Assembly (NCBI GenBank): GCA_039619475.1
Contig: CM077115.1
Span: forward strand, 179,758,695-179,822,694
Length of the DNA: 64,000 bases
Origin: Icerya purchasi
Taxonomy: Eukaryota > Arthropoda > Insecta > Hemiptera > Monophlebidae
Reading direction: 5' to 3'
The notes under the pieces were generated by a model. It was not told the origin of the DNA and did not search any database. It saw only the letters and a list, made by a program, of their open reading frames with translations. The position numbers were made by a program, and so were the translations under genes. Shown here one piece after another: positions 34,926-45,302 of this stretch (position 1 is its first letter; the number at the start of each line of letters is the position of its first letter).

Positions 34926-36350
34926 TTGCTCGGACCCAGTTCTGGGCCAACAGATTTTGCAAAAAACGCAGTTGACAAATTACTGTAAAATGTTTATTGT
35001 TCAATGGACTACCGGTATTATACATTTCTGCAAAATCAGGCAACACGATCTTTCTATTCGACTAAATGGAAAGCGTATTCCAAACGCAAATGAAGATTCA
35101 AATCGTGTTCGCTCTTATGTTTTTGTGTCTAAAAAACTCAACTTGATGAACAAACTTTTTCCTTACGCTTCAGATATTAAGAATCTAGTTCGTTCATGAT
35201 TATGGTGTAGTAATTTATTGCTCCGCTAGAAAACAAATCTTGAACTGACTCAATACGGTCCGAAATTCTGCCATCCATACTACTCTCGGTGCATTTCGTA
35301 CTTGGACAATAGCATGTTGTACGAGTGCAACGAAAAGCCCCTTTCTTTTCGAGAAATTGTAAAATACCACGAATACTGTGTGTTCCCGGAACATATCGGT
35401 AGTTTAGTATTAAATTTGTATAAAAAAGTTTTCCGAATACAAAGTTTTATTTATAAAGTTCCCCTTAAAATTGAATTTATCGGAAAATGGAAAAATGTAC
35501 GATAAAGTAAATAATTCTCACCGAATATCTGTACACAGATGTATTAAAGTTTCTCCGTATGCTCCAGCCCACGATTCTATTACTATTTCCAGATCTTTTA
35601 GGCCACACGTCGGATTTGCTTTACTATTTTAATACACAGCGCAACCAAATTTATACAGCAACCTAAAACAAACGCTATACCGCCTTCGACAGAACTCTTG
35701 CAATCCGAATTGACTCTTGATCTTAATACAATTGCTGTAATGATACTCGGATTTGCGTTTTTTTCGGGAACTTGTTTTAAAGTATTATTCAGATTATAAA
35801 ATCATGTTCGCTGACGGATCCACAATAGAAAATCGAACTGCTGGCGCAGTAGTATCAAATTAGTTCGATACAGTTCGGTGCTCGTTACCTTCACTCTGCT
35901 CCATTTTGCCTGCCGAGCTTTATGCTATTTTTTTATTGATTATCCTTGGTATTTCTTCAGACAAAAATTTAATTTGCATCGACTATTTTAGGAGCGCTAC
36001 AAAGTTTGCTCAATAGCAAAGGAAATCATTTCTGTACAATTTTCGTACAGACTGCGGACCATATCCCCAAAATTAGTGGACCAAGCTGTCAAAGAAGCAC
36101 TTGAACCCCGTACCTAATATAATGCAATACCGGCAACAGATTTTAAGAAGCATATCAGCAATCGTCTAGATAAAAAATTCCACGACGCTTAGTTAGGGTC
36201 CCCCGCTTCTAATGAACTAAAAGAAATTAATCTTAACAGGGAAGAAACTGTTTTTTTCCGTGTCCGCATTGGTCATCATTCGTACCTTTCGAGACATTTA
36301 TCATTGTTTTCGCTGCAATGTTAACCGTTCAACATCATTGACCGTCTAGA
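34926..36350 (+). pseudogene. Jockey-like retrotransposon relic with RNase H
   Basis: Reading across frames, the plus strand gives IIHFCKIRQHDLSIRLNGKRIPN, matching the region after the RT palm of Jockey-type elements. Near 35275 comes TTLGAFRTWTIA, the conserved LGAFRTSPI box. From 35795 follow FADGSTIENRTAGAVVSN and ILPAELYAIFL, the first two carboxylate motifs of a ribonuclease H domain (DGS with A..V, then the ELYAI glutamate). The later IRxGHHSYL-like segment near 36255 is also visible. Stops and shifts are many, and the EN domain and N-terminal RT are missing. It sits between the two apparent halves of palindromic copy D. Confidence 0.8.
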
Positions 36351-36589
36351 GTATAAAACAATACGATCAAATTTTCACATCCGCCTCATCACTACTTAGC
36401 TTCTCTCGATGATGATAAAAGAATAATTTCTCGACTCTTCGGATTTCTCAAAGCGACGGATCTCATAACCTTATTGTGATAAAATTGTTCGTCGCATAGC
36501 CCATTATGAAAAAAAAAAAAAAAAAGATATATATTAACTATTTCCGATGTTTTCAAAATTTCGCCGGTAGAAAATGAACGATTGTATTT

Positions 36590-36690
36590 TATATTCATTT
36601 AAGATGGTTTTAAATTGTTGTTGCAATTTGAAATCCTATTTCGATTCTAATAAGTATTAGTGTTGTTTTTGAATTATAACGATATATCCT
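36590..36690. mobile_element. Right arm of a palindromic element, copy D
   Basis: AAATTGTTGTTGCAATTTGA, then GTTGTTTTTGAATTATAACGATATATCC, aligns with the right arm of the copy at 44835-45302 (GTTATTGTTGCAATTTAAC ... TCATTTAAGAATAATCGTAATATTTCC). Together with 34834-34920 it would make one element interrupted by about 1.6 kb. Confidence 0.5.
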
Positions 36691-37891
36691 TAAGATATGT
36701 GTATATTACCCCATATAAATTTTACTTTTTAGCGGATTTTTACTAATTGGTTAGAGTAAACCTTGGAGCTGGTATCTTTTTTTTTTTAATATATGAAAGC
36801 GTGTGTCTATATTAGTATAATTAGCGATGTTTATTTTCAGGAAAAAGAGGTTAGAGAGCACAGAAGAAAAACAGCGAAGAAGGTGTGAGAGGCTAGGAAG
36901 GAAGTTGCGTTCCTGCTGTATAGTCGAACAAAACGAAACCGATTTCAAATGAGTATTGCGTTTCGGAGAACATACGTACATGACTGAAATAAGAGCAGAT
37001 TTTAATTCATTACGTAATAATGGCGCGTAAATTACCCGGACTAGGTGAGAACGGGGCAATGGAGTCTTTTGCAGGATATCGGGAAAATTACACGATATTT
37101 CAGACGAGTAGCATGAGGAAAAAGAAAAACTTCTCGCTGGAGGAAATAAGATATGGTACATTAGTAGCATAAATAAAACGCCGCATGCGTTTCGAAACAC
37201 GATATTCGCTGTTGGAGAACCCTCAGCGGAATGACAGATAATATCGTGAAGCCGACCTTTATCCGATAATGCTGTTAGCCGTTCAATTTCTTTCACGGAT
37301 CGCAGTTGATGGTTAGCGAAAAATGTTTCCCTCTTCTTTTACATCGGTAAAATGCAAAAATCAAGCAAGAGCTGCTAAAAGAACTACAGGCACCGTCGAG
37401 AAGAAGAAAATCATATTAGAACTGAGAGTGTCCTTCAGAACGTGGCTACACCAAGTCCGAGAGACTCGTTCGAGCATCATGCGCGTTTATTGAATAACGC
37501 TTAACTGCACTGTTCGGTTATATTAGATCGTTACCGGAGTAAGCTGCTCCTCTGTCGGCTTCTGATTACTAGTATTTGCTATTTTTTTTTCCCGCTTCTT
37601 TTTTTCCTGCTCTTTTTTTCCTGCTCTTTTTTCCTTTTCTTTAGTCCAACTCGTTTGTGCCACATTTCATGGCACCGTAGACTATCCCGCTGTAGTTTTT
37701 GAGGTTTATCTTCTACCTTCCGAGTTTAATGCGAATTTTGAAAATTTGGTTCCAAGGCAGCTAATATTCCGGCAGGGTGACAATCTGATTTATCGAATAC
37801 GATTTTCGCAGTGCGTGTTTTTGTGTCCGGTTCATGCGTTGTGTTTATCAAAATAATATTATATTTCTGTGCATCATCCGCTTATATATTA

Positions 37892-37892
<1 letters not shown>
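36691..37892. other. Gene-free stretch, partly purine-rich
   Basis: The plus strand is purine-rich from about 36830 to 37150. The 181-codon minus frame at 36751-37296, the longest non-transposon frame in the window, lies over this segment; it is serine, leucine and phenylalanine rich, lacks motifs and is probably a consequence of strand composition. Confidence 0.45.
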
Positions 37893-37953
<61 letters not shown>

Positions 37954-37970
37954 ATATATATATATATATA
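37893..37970. repeat. (TA)n microsatellite with short (TG) interruption
   Basis: A long TA run of about 55 nt, a GTGTGT interruption, then a further TA run of about 20 nt. Confidence 0.95.
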
Positions 37971-38700
37971 CATACGCATATGCGTGTTGTGAAAAATAGC
38001 AGCGGATTTAAAGTAAATGCAATTTGAGATCCAATTTATCTGGCGTTACGTTCAATTTTGTACACGTCGATATTGGCGCAAAACCGTATACATGTATATG
38101 GGTCGAATTAGAACAAAGTTATATTTCAAACGGGGGGAGCTTTTGTGGTTTGGTTTATTCATTTATGCTGTTTAACCGGAAATTTCGCGACTACGATTTG
38201 TTTGAACAGACCTGCATTTAATATATCGCGCTCTCCATCACAGTTTTCAATAAATAATTTATCACCCCGTCCCATCTTATCCCCCCATCGCTGCCTTGTT
38301 ATTATTAATATCATTGTTTGTAGTCCGAAACATCGACGCGTTTTATCGTATCGCGTAATGGCCGCGTTCGCGTTTGCACTAGCCAAAATTGAAAATTAAC
38401 AGAAAACTAATTAATTTAATGCGCGCCGCCCGGTTTAAATGCAATTAATAAAATGTACACAATTGCCGTTGAAACGACCGACGAATGAATATTATTTTCT
38501 CATTGTTTTTGTTTCTCATTATAGAATTCCGCCATGTTCATCTTAAAAGTTGCCGATCGCCTATTTCGACATGAGTACGTGTCTTACCACTGGAAATTGT
38601 TTCGAAAAATTGTCACAAAAAAAAAATAAAAAAAATAAAAAAAAATAAAAGGGACATCGAAAAGTGTTATCTTGAGCTTTTAGCTCCGTAAAAACGCACA
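37971..38700. other. Gene-free stretch with A-rich tract
   Basis: An A-rich run punctuated by T lies at about 38618-38650. No gene was recognised. Confidence 0.45.
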
Positions 38701-38760
38701 CCTATTTAAACCGATTTAAACCGATTTAAACCGATTTAAACCGATTTAAACCGATTTAAA
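38701..38760. repeat. 10-bp satellite, six units
   Basis: CCGATTTAAA is repeated exactly five times at 38711-38760, preceded by one imperfect unit, CCTATTTAAA. The ten-base period equals about one helical turn, so every TTTAAA lies on the same face of the DNA. Confidence 0.97.
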
Positions 38761-40576
38761 TCGTGCCCAGTGTACTTTACTAAAGAATGCTACCACCTCT
38801 CAGCGATTCGCTATCATTGTACGAATAGTGATGGAGAGATTCATGTCACAATTGCACGGAGGTACTCCAGTCTTTGATATAAGTGATGTCTTTTATGGTT
38901 GATCTCAAATTTTGTTCGTCACAAAAAAAGAATGATTACGAAGAAATGTCACGCGAAATCCGCATCTATATTTACGCCACAGTGTAAATATTTCATTCAA
39001 TTTGTGATCAACAATTCAGTTCGCGTTTTCGTTAAAATGAAAAATAGTCGTCTAGAACCGAAAAAAAACATAAAATGTCACAATGTGCTTCGGTACACGG
39101 AGCTGTTCATTTTTCGTCTGCAGTTCAAGGAGTCAAAGTTCAGATTTGCGCTCGATCACGTACACGTTGCGCTAACACTCTTTCAGAAACTACTTTTAAT
39201 GCACTAAAGAAATCCGTTCTGTCAAATTTCTATATATTCCATGCGCTCGTACAGCAGCCGGTGCCTACAGAGAGAAAGGAGGATCATTTAGTATGTTAAA
39301 AAGCTGTACACGATGATTTAAACTTAAACACTCATTGAAACGGTCTTCCGACAAAAGTAACGAAAACACAACAAAGCAACGTGAAATAGTCGCCGACGAG
39401 ACAACGGAGGCTATTTGTCCGTCGAAGTAGGCGACCGCTTCGGCATACTACGGGGACAAAAAAGTGCAGCGTATACTGATCATTTATTAAATAATAATTT
39501 ACCCTTAAAATAATGTCTCTTTCGTCCGGGAATACGGTTTTAAAAACAGTTTAAAATTTTACTTTTTCAGCGAATTCGTTCCCACGAAGAGACAACTTCG
39601 GCCAACAATTTAAAAATTTCACAAAAAACTGACTTTATACTTTTTTTTTTTTTTTGATATTTCTCAGAATATTAGAATTTAATGAGAATGGATGTGAACC
39701 GTTTAAAATTGTGGCGCAGTTCGTTAGCTAGTGGTGTTTCGTTGAAATGAGACAATTGCTTCATCACACTACATTTTAAAATATTCGAAAGCGTCGTTTT
39801 TATCGTATTTTTAAAAAGTATTTTTGATGAAAATTTTTTTAAATTAAACATTCCATATTCGGCGAATAATGATTTATTTTGAGTACGTTAATTTTTCGCT
39901 ATACATTCGATGAATTACACCTCTAGCGCCGTTTCAGTAATTAAAAATTAACTCTGTAACATTCACAACTTAGACGGTCAACTTAACACGCGATTATTTA
40001 AACATACTAATTATCCGTTTATATTTATCACTTTTTCCACTGTTTGGTCCCGGGAAGAGACAAACTATGATACACTCACGATTACGAAAAACACTTATTC
40101 TACCGCTGCGACACATTTCTCTTTATTTACGTTACCATTTTAGATTGTCGTTTTCTAATGTACATAAATTTCACGTGTCATCTCATTGACAACATCAACT
40201 ATTTACCAACGTTAATGATTTCATTTTTACTTTAAAAAATACAGCAACGAGAATATTTTTAAAACATCCGAATAGCGCGGTGTAGTTTCACAAAATTATT
40301 TCGTGAAATTACAATTTTGCTTTTTTTTTTTCGTTTTTCCTTCTTCTTGCGGCTGATGATGATGGTGTAAAGTAATTTAAAAGAACCGAAGATTAATGAT
40401 TTACTGCCGGCTGCGTGATCATTTTTAATGTCTCTTTGCGCAGAAAAATGATGACAGTTATATGTTTAAGTGTAAATTTCAGAAAATGCATAACGTGCGA
40501 ACTCTAATTTTAAATCGAAAAAAAAACAAAAAAAAAAACGAATATTTCCGAAAGCCATTTTAAATTTAGACTTTTA
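38761..40576. other. Gene-free stretch
   Basis: Two overlapping frames at 38899-39299 show no familiar motif. T and A runs near 39640, 40320 and 40515 are present. No gene was recognised. Confidence 0.45.
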
Positions 40577-41269
40577 CAGGGCTGAATTTAGGGGGTCTGT
40601 AGGTACCTAGGCTGAACCTACGCTGCGGGCCCTATCAGTGGGCACGAAATATACCCCCTTTAGTAAAATGGAGGGTCCTCCGGAAATATTTTAAAAATGT
40701 CCCGCAAAAATCGTATTTCAGAGCAATTTTCTAACTAAAAGCCTAAAAAAAAATCATTTAAAGTTGATTGTAGAAAATTTCGCTACACATTATTTAGAAT
40801 TTAATGATTTGATGAGATAATAAAAATGAAAAGAATTGAAAATCATTAAGGTATTCAACACGATTTATTAACATTGCTACGACCGATTATATTAGAAAAA
40901 GAACATAAAGTTAAGATTAATGTCGATGTCTTTCTATCTATGTTGTCAAATATGCAAAAAAAGTATTTCAATTTTAAAAATAACATATTGTAATTTGAAG
41001 TAAACATGTTAGGCAAATGCAAAATATATAAAAATGGAATGCAACAAATAATAGTAAATTTTACTTATATTTAATTCAAATTTCCTAAACAATTAGACTT
41101 AAAAGGAAAGTGAAATGTTAAATTATGTGAAATAAAGTGCATAGAAATGCATTGATAAAAAATTTCGGTACAGTAAACTTTTATGCTGACTCAACTCATA
41201 TCAGCTGTTCATACCGAATAGCCCACACAAAATATTATAATTGAGGCGACGTATTTTATGATTGCAAGA
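40577..41269. other. Possible DNA transposon terminus, then gene-free sequence
   Basis: CAGGGCTGAATTTAGGGGG at 40577 resembles the CAGGG-type ends of hAT elements, but no inverted partner was found downstream, so this is only a weak suggestion. The rest is A+T-rich with no gene. Confidence 0.25.
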
Positions 41270-43109
41270 GGGGGGGGGGGCCCTCACCGCAGTATTAAAA
41301 GAAGGACATTTTTATTTTAATCTATTCAAAATTAAAATATTTGAATTTTTTTTTCTGGTGCGGGCTCATATATTCGGAGCAGAAAATATCCGAATTAGTT
41401 GTCATGCCTTCGTCATATTCAAACTCTATTTCATACACACGTATGTGTAGAGAGAGAGATAGTTTGAGGGGAAAATATAACCGATGTTTTAACTTAAATT
41501 TGAATCGTCACGCACGACTTGGAAAATTTTAAACGAAAAAAAAAGGCTTTTCATCCCGTACGTATTGTATCACGATAGATAACACGATATTTGAAAGTAA
41601 CGAAACCATATTTCGCTTAAGGAAATTTCAATGAAGAGCTTGAAATAAAAGCAAAAAAAAAAAACTTAATACCACTGGACAGCGCGAATATTATTGTGCT
41701 TAGAAGTGTTCAATCAAACTGCTAATAGACATGTATTTAGGGCAGATTATTTCTGGACAAATGTAGCTGATTGTAACGGGAAGTATTTCGATTTTCCTAG
41801 TCTATGAATATTATTATGGTAATTTTTAAGTGCCTGCAGAAACGTTTATTAGAGTACACATGGTACGTCTATTTGATTTATTTGTTTCTTTAAAATGACG
41901 CTTAAACTTATTTAGTATTGTTCACATTAAAATAAAACTAATATTTATAATATTGCTCTTTTCACTTGTTTATAAAAATTAAAAATAAATCACAAAAATT
42001 ATACAAAAATTAATATACGTTTAATATTCCGGAGATTATTCTTTTTTAGACTAAATTGAATTGTTTCGAACGGGCGCATAATGAAAAATACGCTGGTCAT
42101 TTAATCAATCGTATAGGGTGTTTATGGGAATATTAAAAAAATCCGAAACTCGGTTCTTTCGAACTCTAATTGGTCATAACGATCGGAGTTTAATTGTTGC
42201 AAAAATTTCATTTGATTACAGTGGAATTTAATGAATCAGTTGACGTGAAAATATTTCGTATTAATATGAAACAAGCGTAAGCCTCTTCTTTCTTCTCCTT
42301 TTTACTGTACCCCGGGTTTCCTTTTTTAACTTCTGTTGTCGCGATAAAAAAGCTACTATTGTAATTCACATTGTTTTATACCAAATTATCCCATTCTTTA
42401 CGCAACAATACTGTAAATGTATCGAGATTTCTGGCTTGCTTCAAAAAGTATAAACAAGAATAACACTGCCGATCGGATGATGATATTACTTTTCGCAAAT
42501 TTTGAAAGTTTCTTTAACAAATTGCAATACGGTTACTTCGAAACAGCGCAAATGTTCCATCGCTGTTACAACATTATATCTTTTTTGGAATTTTGAAATT
42601 TGCACTGTTTTGCGATTCGAAATTTCATGTCGTAACACTGACCATACCTGTTTCTATTTTTTTTTAAAGCTTCCTCATACGTACACATATCTAAAATGTG
42701 TACGGTTTTAAAAGCCAAACTATGATTTAAGAAAATGTACTTTATATTTTTGGACGGGTGGTTTGTAGCCTAAAGTGATAGAGGGTAGACGGAAAGTAAT
42801 TAATTAATTGTCATAAATGCGTTTTTATTTTGCGAAAAATTTTTCGGTTTTCTTTAAATATTTCAAATTTCACGTACCTTTGAATTATGAATTTTTAAGT
42901 AATTACTTAGGTAATTTTAAATTCCGTATTGTGTATATTTTCGACGTGTATTCCAGAAATTTTTCCGTCTGGAACAGTCTCGGTTGTTCCCCGGAATTAT
43001 TCATTGCCCAGTAAAAAAAAGTGTTCCAATGGTGATTTAATTTCACATTTACACATTAAGCGGTTCCGGAATTTTACGCGATTTTTAAACTTTTTTAATA
43101 TTCCGGGGA
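41270..43109. other. Gene-free stretch starting with a G11 run
   Basis: G11 at 41270-41280 is followed by CCC. A G11 run at 43110-43120 closes the stretch. Frames of 62-69 codons are unremarkable and no gene was recognised. Confidence 0.45.
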
Positions 43110-43287
43110 GGGGGGGGGGGAATTGCACGTATTGTATGCTGGAAACGACAGTTTGTGGTAATTTGAAAATAATCATTTAGCGACCAACTCTCCATCTATG
43201 TATATCGGTCACTGACTTCAAAAAAAAAAAAAAAAATTAGACAATTATTCTTAAATATGAAACTTTGGTTCTCAGCAAGTAGACTAT

Positions 43288-43433
43288 ACATATTTAGGAC
43301 CTTGTGCGCAATGGCGATTATACTTCCCGCTAGGTTTCGGGTTCTATTCCCCGGGGCGCTACGATATGTATAGGGTATTGCAAAGTTCGCCTTGAGACAT
43401 GTTTTGCCGTAGCCAACACGAAAATCTGCTGTT
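43288..43433 (+). mobile_element. tRNA-derived SINE-like head
   Basis: TGTGCGCAATGGCGATTA at about 43304 resembles an RNA polymerase III A box and GGGTTCTATTCCC at about 43345 is close to the tRNA-type B box. Their spacing of about 40 bp is right. The intervening CTTCCCGCTAGGTTTCG is as in tRNA-derived SINE heads. An A15 run lies 50 bp upstream. The fold does not make a standard cloverleaf, so a tRNA gene is not called. Confidence 0.5.
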
Positions 43434-43850
43434 CGCCGCCGGCATTATAATAAATAGGCGTTTGTTTTTAAAGTCGAGAGAAAATTTTCAATTTTGCTCA
43501 GGTGTTAAACTTACATTTTCTTTGTTCATTCAATTTTGAATGAATTAACGGAATTAAAACAAATTTTTAAGGAAAATTTTACGATAAAATCATTACTAAA
43601 AGTCAGAAGAAACTATTAAAAAGCAGATTAATTACGTTCACTTTTTTCCAGAACAATTTTTTCCGCTTCAAAGTATTTACATTATAAAATGACCTTATCA
43701 TTTGTTTTTTAATTACGATAAGTTCATCGCACACTAGTTGAATAGTTGAATGAACAAATAAAAGTAAGTGAACACATTAGCGAAATTGAAAATTTTCCCT
43801 CGACTTTAAAAACAACACCTGTTCATTATAACGTCGGCGACGATCTGTGG
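43434..43850. mobile_element. Fold-back element, arms of about 100 bp
   Basis: The left arm at about 43434-43540 and the right arm at about 43750-43850 are reverse complements. CGCCGCCGGCATTATAATAA pairs with TTCATTATAACGTCGGCGAC, TTTTTAAAGTCGAGAGAAAA with TTTTCCCTCGACTTTAAAAA, and TTGTTCATTCAA with TTGAATGAACAA. The centre is about 210 bp and non-coding. It is immediately adjacent to the SINE-like head. The superfamily is unknown and the terminal bases are not sharply defined. Confidence 0.85.
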
Positions 43851-43874
43851 GTCTAATGTTACCGGAGATAAAAC

Positions 43875-43945
43875 GCACCTGCGGCGAAACGTGGCTTCGG
43901 AAAATCATGCTTGCGGCTAAACGTTCCCGCGGCGAAACGTAGTGG
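43875..43945. repeat. Repeated GCGGCGAAACGT motif
   Basis: GCGGCGAAACGTGG, GCGGCTAAACGTTC and GCGGCGAAACGTAG occur in about 65 bp with uneven spacing. The segment is G+C rich compared with its flanks. Confidence 0.75.
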
Positions 43946-43963
43946 TTCTATATACCTATATAT

Positions 43964-43970
<7 letters not shown>

Positions 43971-44017
<47 letters not shown>
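43971..44017. repeat. (TA)n microsatellite
   Basis: A TA run of about 46 nt leading into the hairpin segment. Confidence 0.95.
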
Positions 44018-44020
<3 letters not shown>

Positions 44021-44327
44021 CGGCCATTTTGGCCTTGCAAGGGGCTGTGCCCCTTGACCCCTCTTGCTTACATTTATATCCCTTTCTCTTCTATACTTTG
44101 TATAAAATTATCAAAATTTACAACGTAATTCTAAATTGGTCCATATTAATATAATAACATCATCACAGAAATCCTATAAAATGGAACAAACGTTACATAA
44201 AACTGGGACATTTTTTTAAGACATTTTTTTTGGGACATTTTGTGTTACATAAAATTGGGACATTATTTTTTCTAGTGGGGGGTAGCCTAAGAATTACGTT
44301 GTAATTAATATATATATATATATATAT
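44018..44327. repeat. Hairpins and inverted repeat between two (TA)n tracts
   Basis: CAAGGGGCtgtGCCCCTTG at 44038-44056 is a perfect 8-bp stem, preceded by GGCCAtttTGGCC. TTTACAACGTAATTCT at about 44117 pairs with AGAATTACGTTGTAA at about 44289. A 51-bp direct duplication carries GTTACATAAAAcTGGGACATT at about 44193 and 44244. A second TA run ends the patch at 44310-44327. The symmetrical layout could be a transposable element inserted in a TA tract; this is inference. Confidence 0.55.
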
Positions 44328-44834
44328 TGTTAAGGGATTTCTTTGCCACCTTCAGAGCTTTGTTTTTTACACAGAGGCTTTATCGACTATAGTGCATTGA
44401 TGACCTTTGATGAATTGTTAAAATGATACCATTGTTTCAGTGCTTAAACCAATGCAGCTCTTTGTTCATTCAAAATAATTGTACCAGTTATTGGTACCAT
44501 TTGTGAGTGCTGATGAATACCGGTAATGTAGTAACATTAAAGAAGGGGGAGTCTGTTTAGAAAAATTTTTGGTTACAAACATAACTGACTTAAAATATTA
44601 GAAATTTACAATGGAAACCTAAATTGGAAAAACATTAATTTTTAATAAAACGAAAAGCTAAAATATTATCCGTTTTGATTATTCTGTAAACGTAGATTCG
44701 AATAAAGATGATTGGTTTGAAATACCCAAAGCGCGATGTACCGAATAATTATTGGTGGAATTGGAATATTACGCCTGAACACCTTGATAGAGCGCGGAAA
44801 GTAGCAACATTTTAGGTTGATCACATTGTTACTG
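44328..44834. other. Gene-free stretch
   Basis: No recognised gene. A 60-codon minus frame at 44666-44848 has no motif. Confidence 0.45.
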
Positions 44835-45302
44835 AAAAGTATTTGCACTAAAAATTGTGGAATAAAATAGTACTAAAAAATAATAGTAGTAAAAAAAAAC
44901 TTAAATACATTAAAAAGTAAGAAATAATTATTTAATAAAAGATAATGATATTTTACAATGAAATATAATTTTTGAAGGAGATATTACGATTATTCTTAAA
45001 TGATATTCGTATCTTAATTAAAGTCTCGGTACACCGAATTAAAATTACAATGATTAAAAACTATATTAAATATTTTCAATGTTTCGAGTAGTCGGATTAT
45101 TAGTTATTGTTGCAATTTAACTTTTGGTGTAGACTTTAATTAAAGTATAAATGTCATTTAAGAATAATCGTAATATTTCCTTGAGGTGGTATATTTTATT
45201 GTAATATGTTATTATCTTGTATTATTTAATTTTTGTTTTTGTATTTCAGTGCATTTTTATTTAACTTTTAGAGCATAAATATTGAAGTCGGTATTTTTTT
45301 TT
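44835..45302. mobile_element. Palindromic fold-back element, copy C
   Basis: TATTACGATTATTCTTAAATGA on the left (from about 44984) pairs with the reverse complement at about 45148-45176, and TTAATTAAAGTC pairs with GACTTTAATTAAAG. Farther out, GATAATGATATTTTACAATGAAATATA on the left matches the complement of 45182-45210 loosely. The right end reads GAAGTCGGTATTTTTT with a T run to 45304, the same terminus as the copies near 2048 and 49767. The centre contains CTCGGTACACCG. There is no coding content. The left outer end is less clear, so the start is approximate. Confidence 0.75.

Noticed and set aside
36751..37296. 181-codon minus-strand frame, the longest not tied to a transposon
   Set aside because: It lies over a purine-rich plus-strand block that removes stops from the minus strand; the translation is S/L/F rich with no motif.
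40577..40700. hAT transposon end
   Set aside because: CAGGG-type start followed by a G-rich stretch was noted, but no inverted terminal partner or 8-bp target duplication was found.
43300..43375. tRNA gene
   Set aside because: A and B boxes are present at tRNA-like spacing but acceptor and anticodon stems do not form properly.
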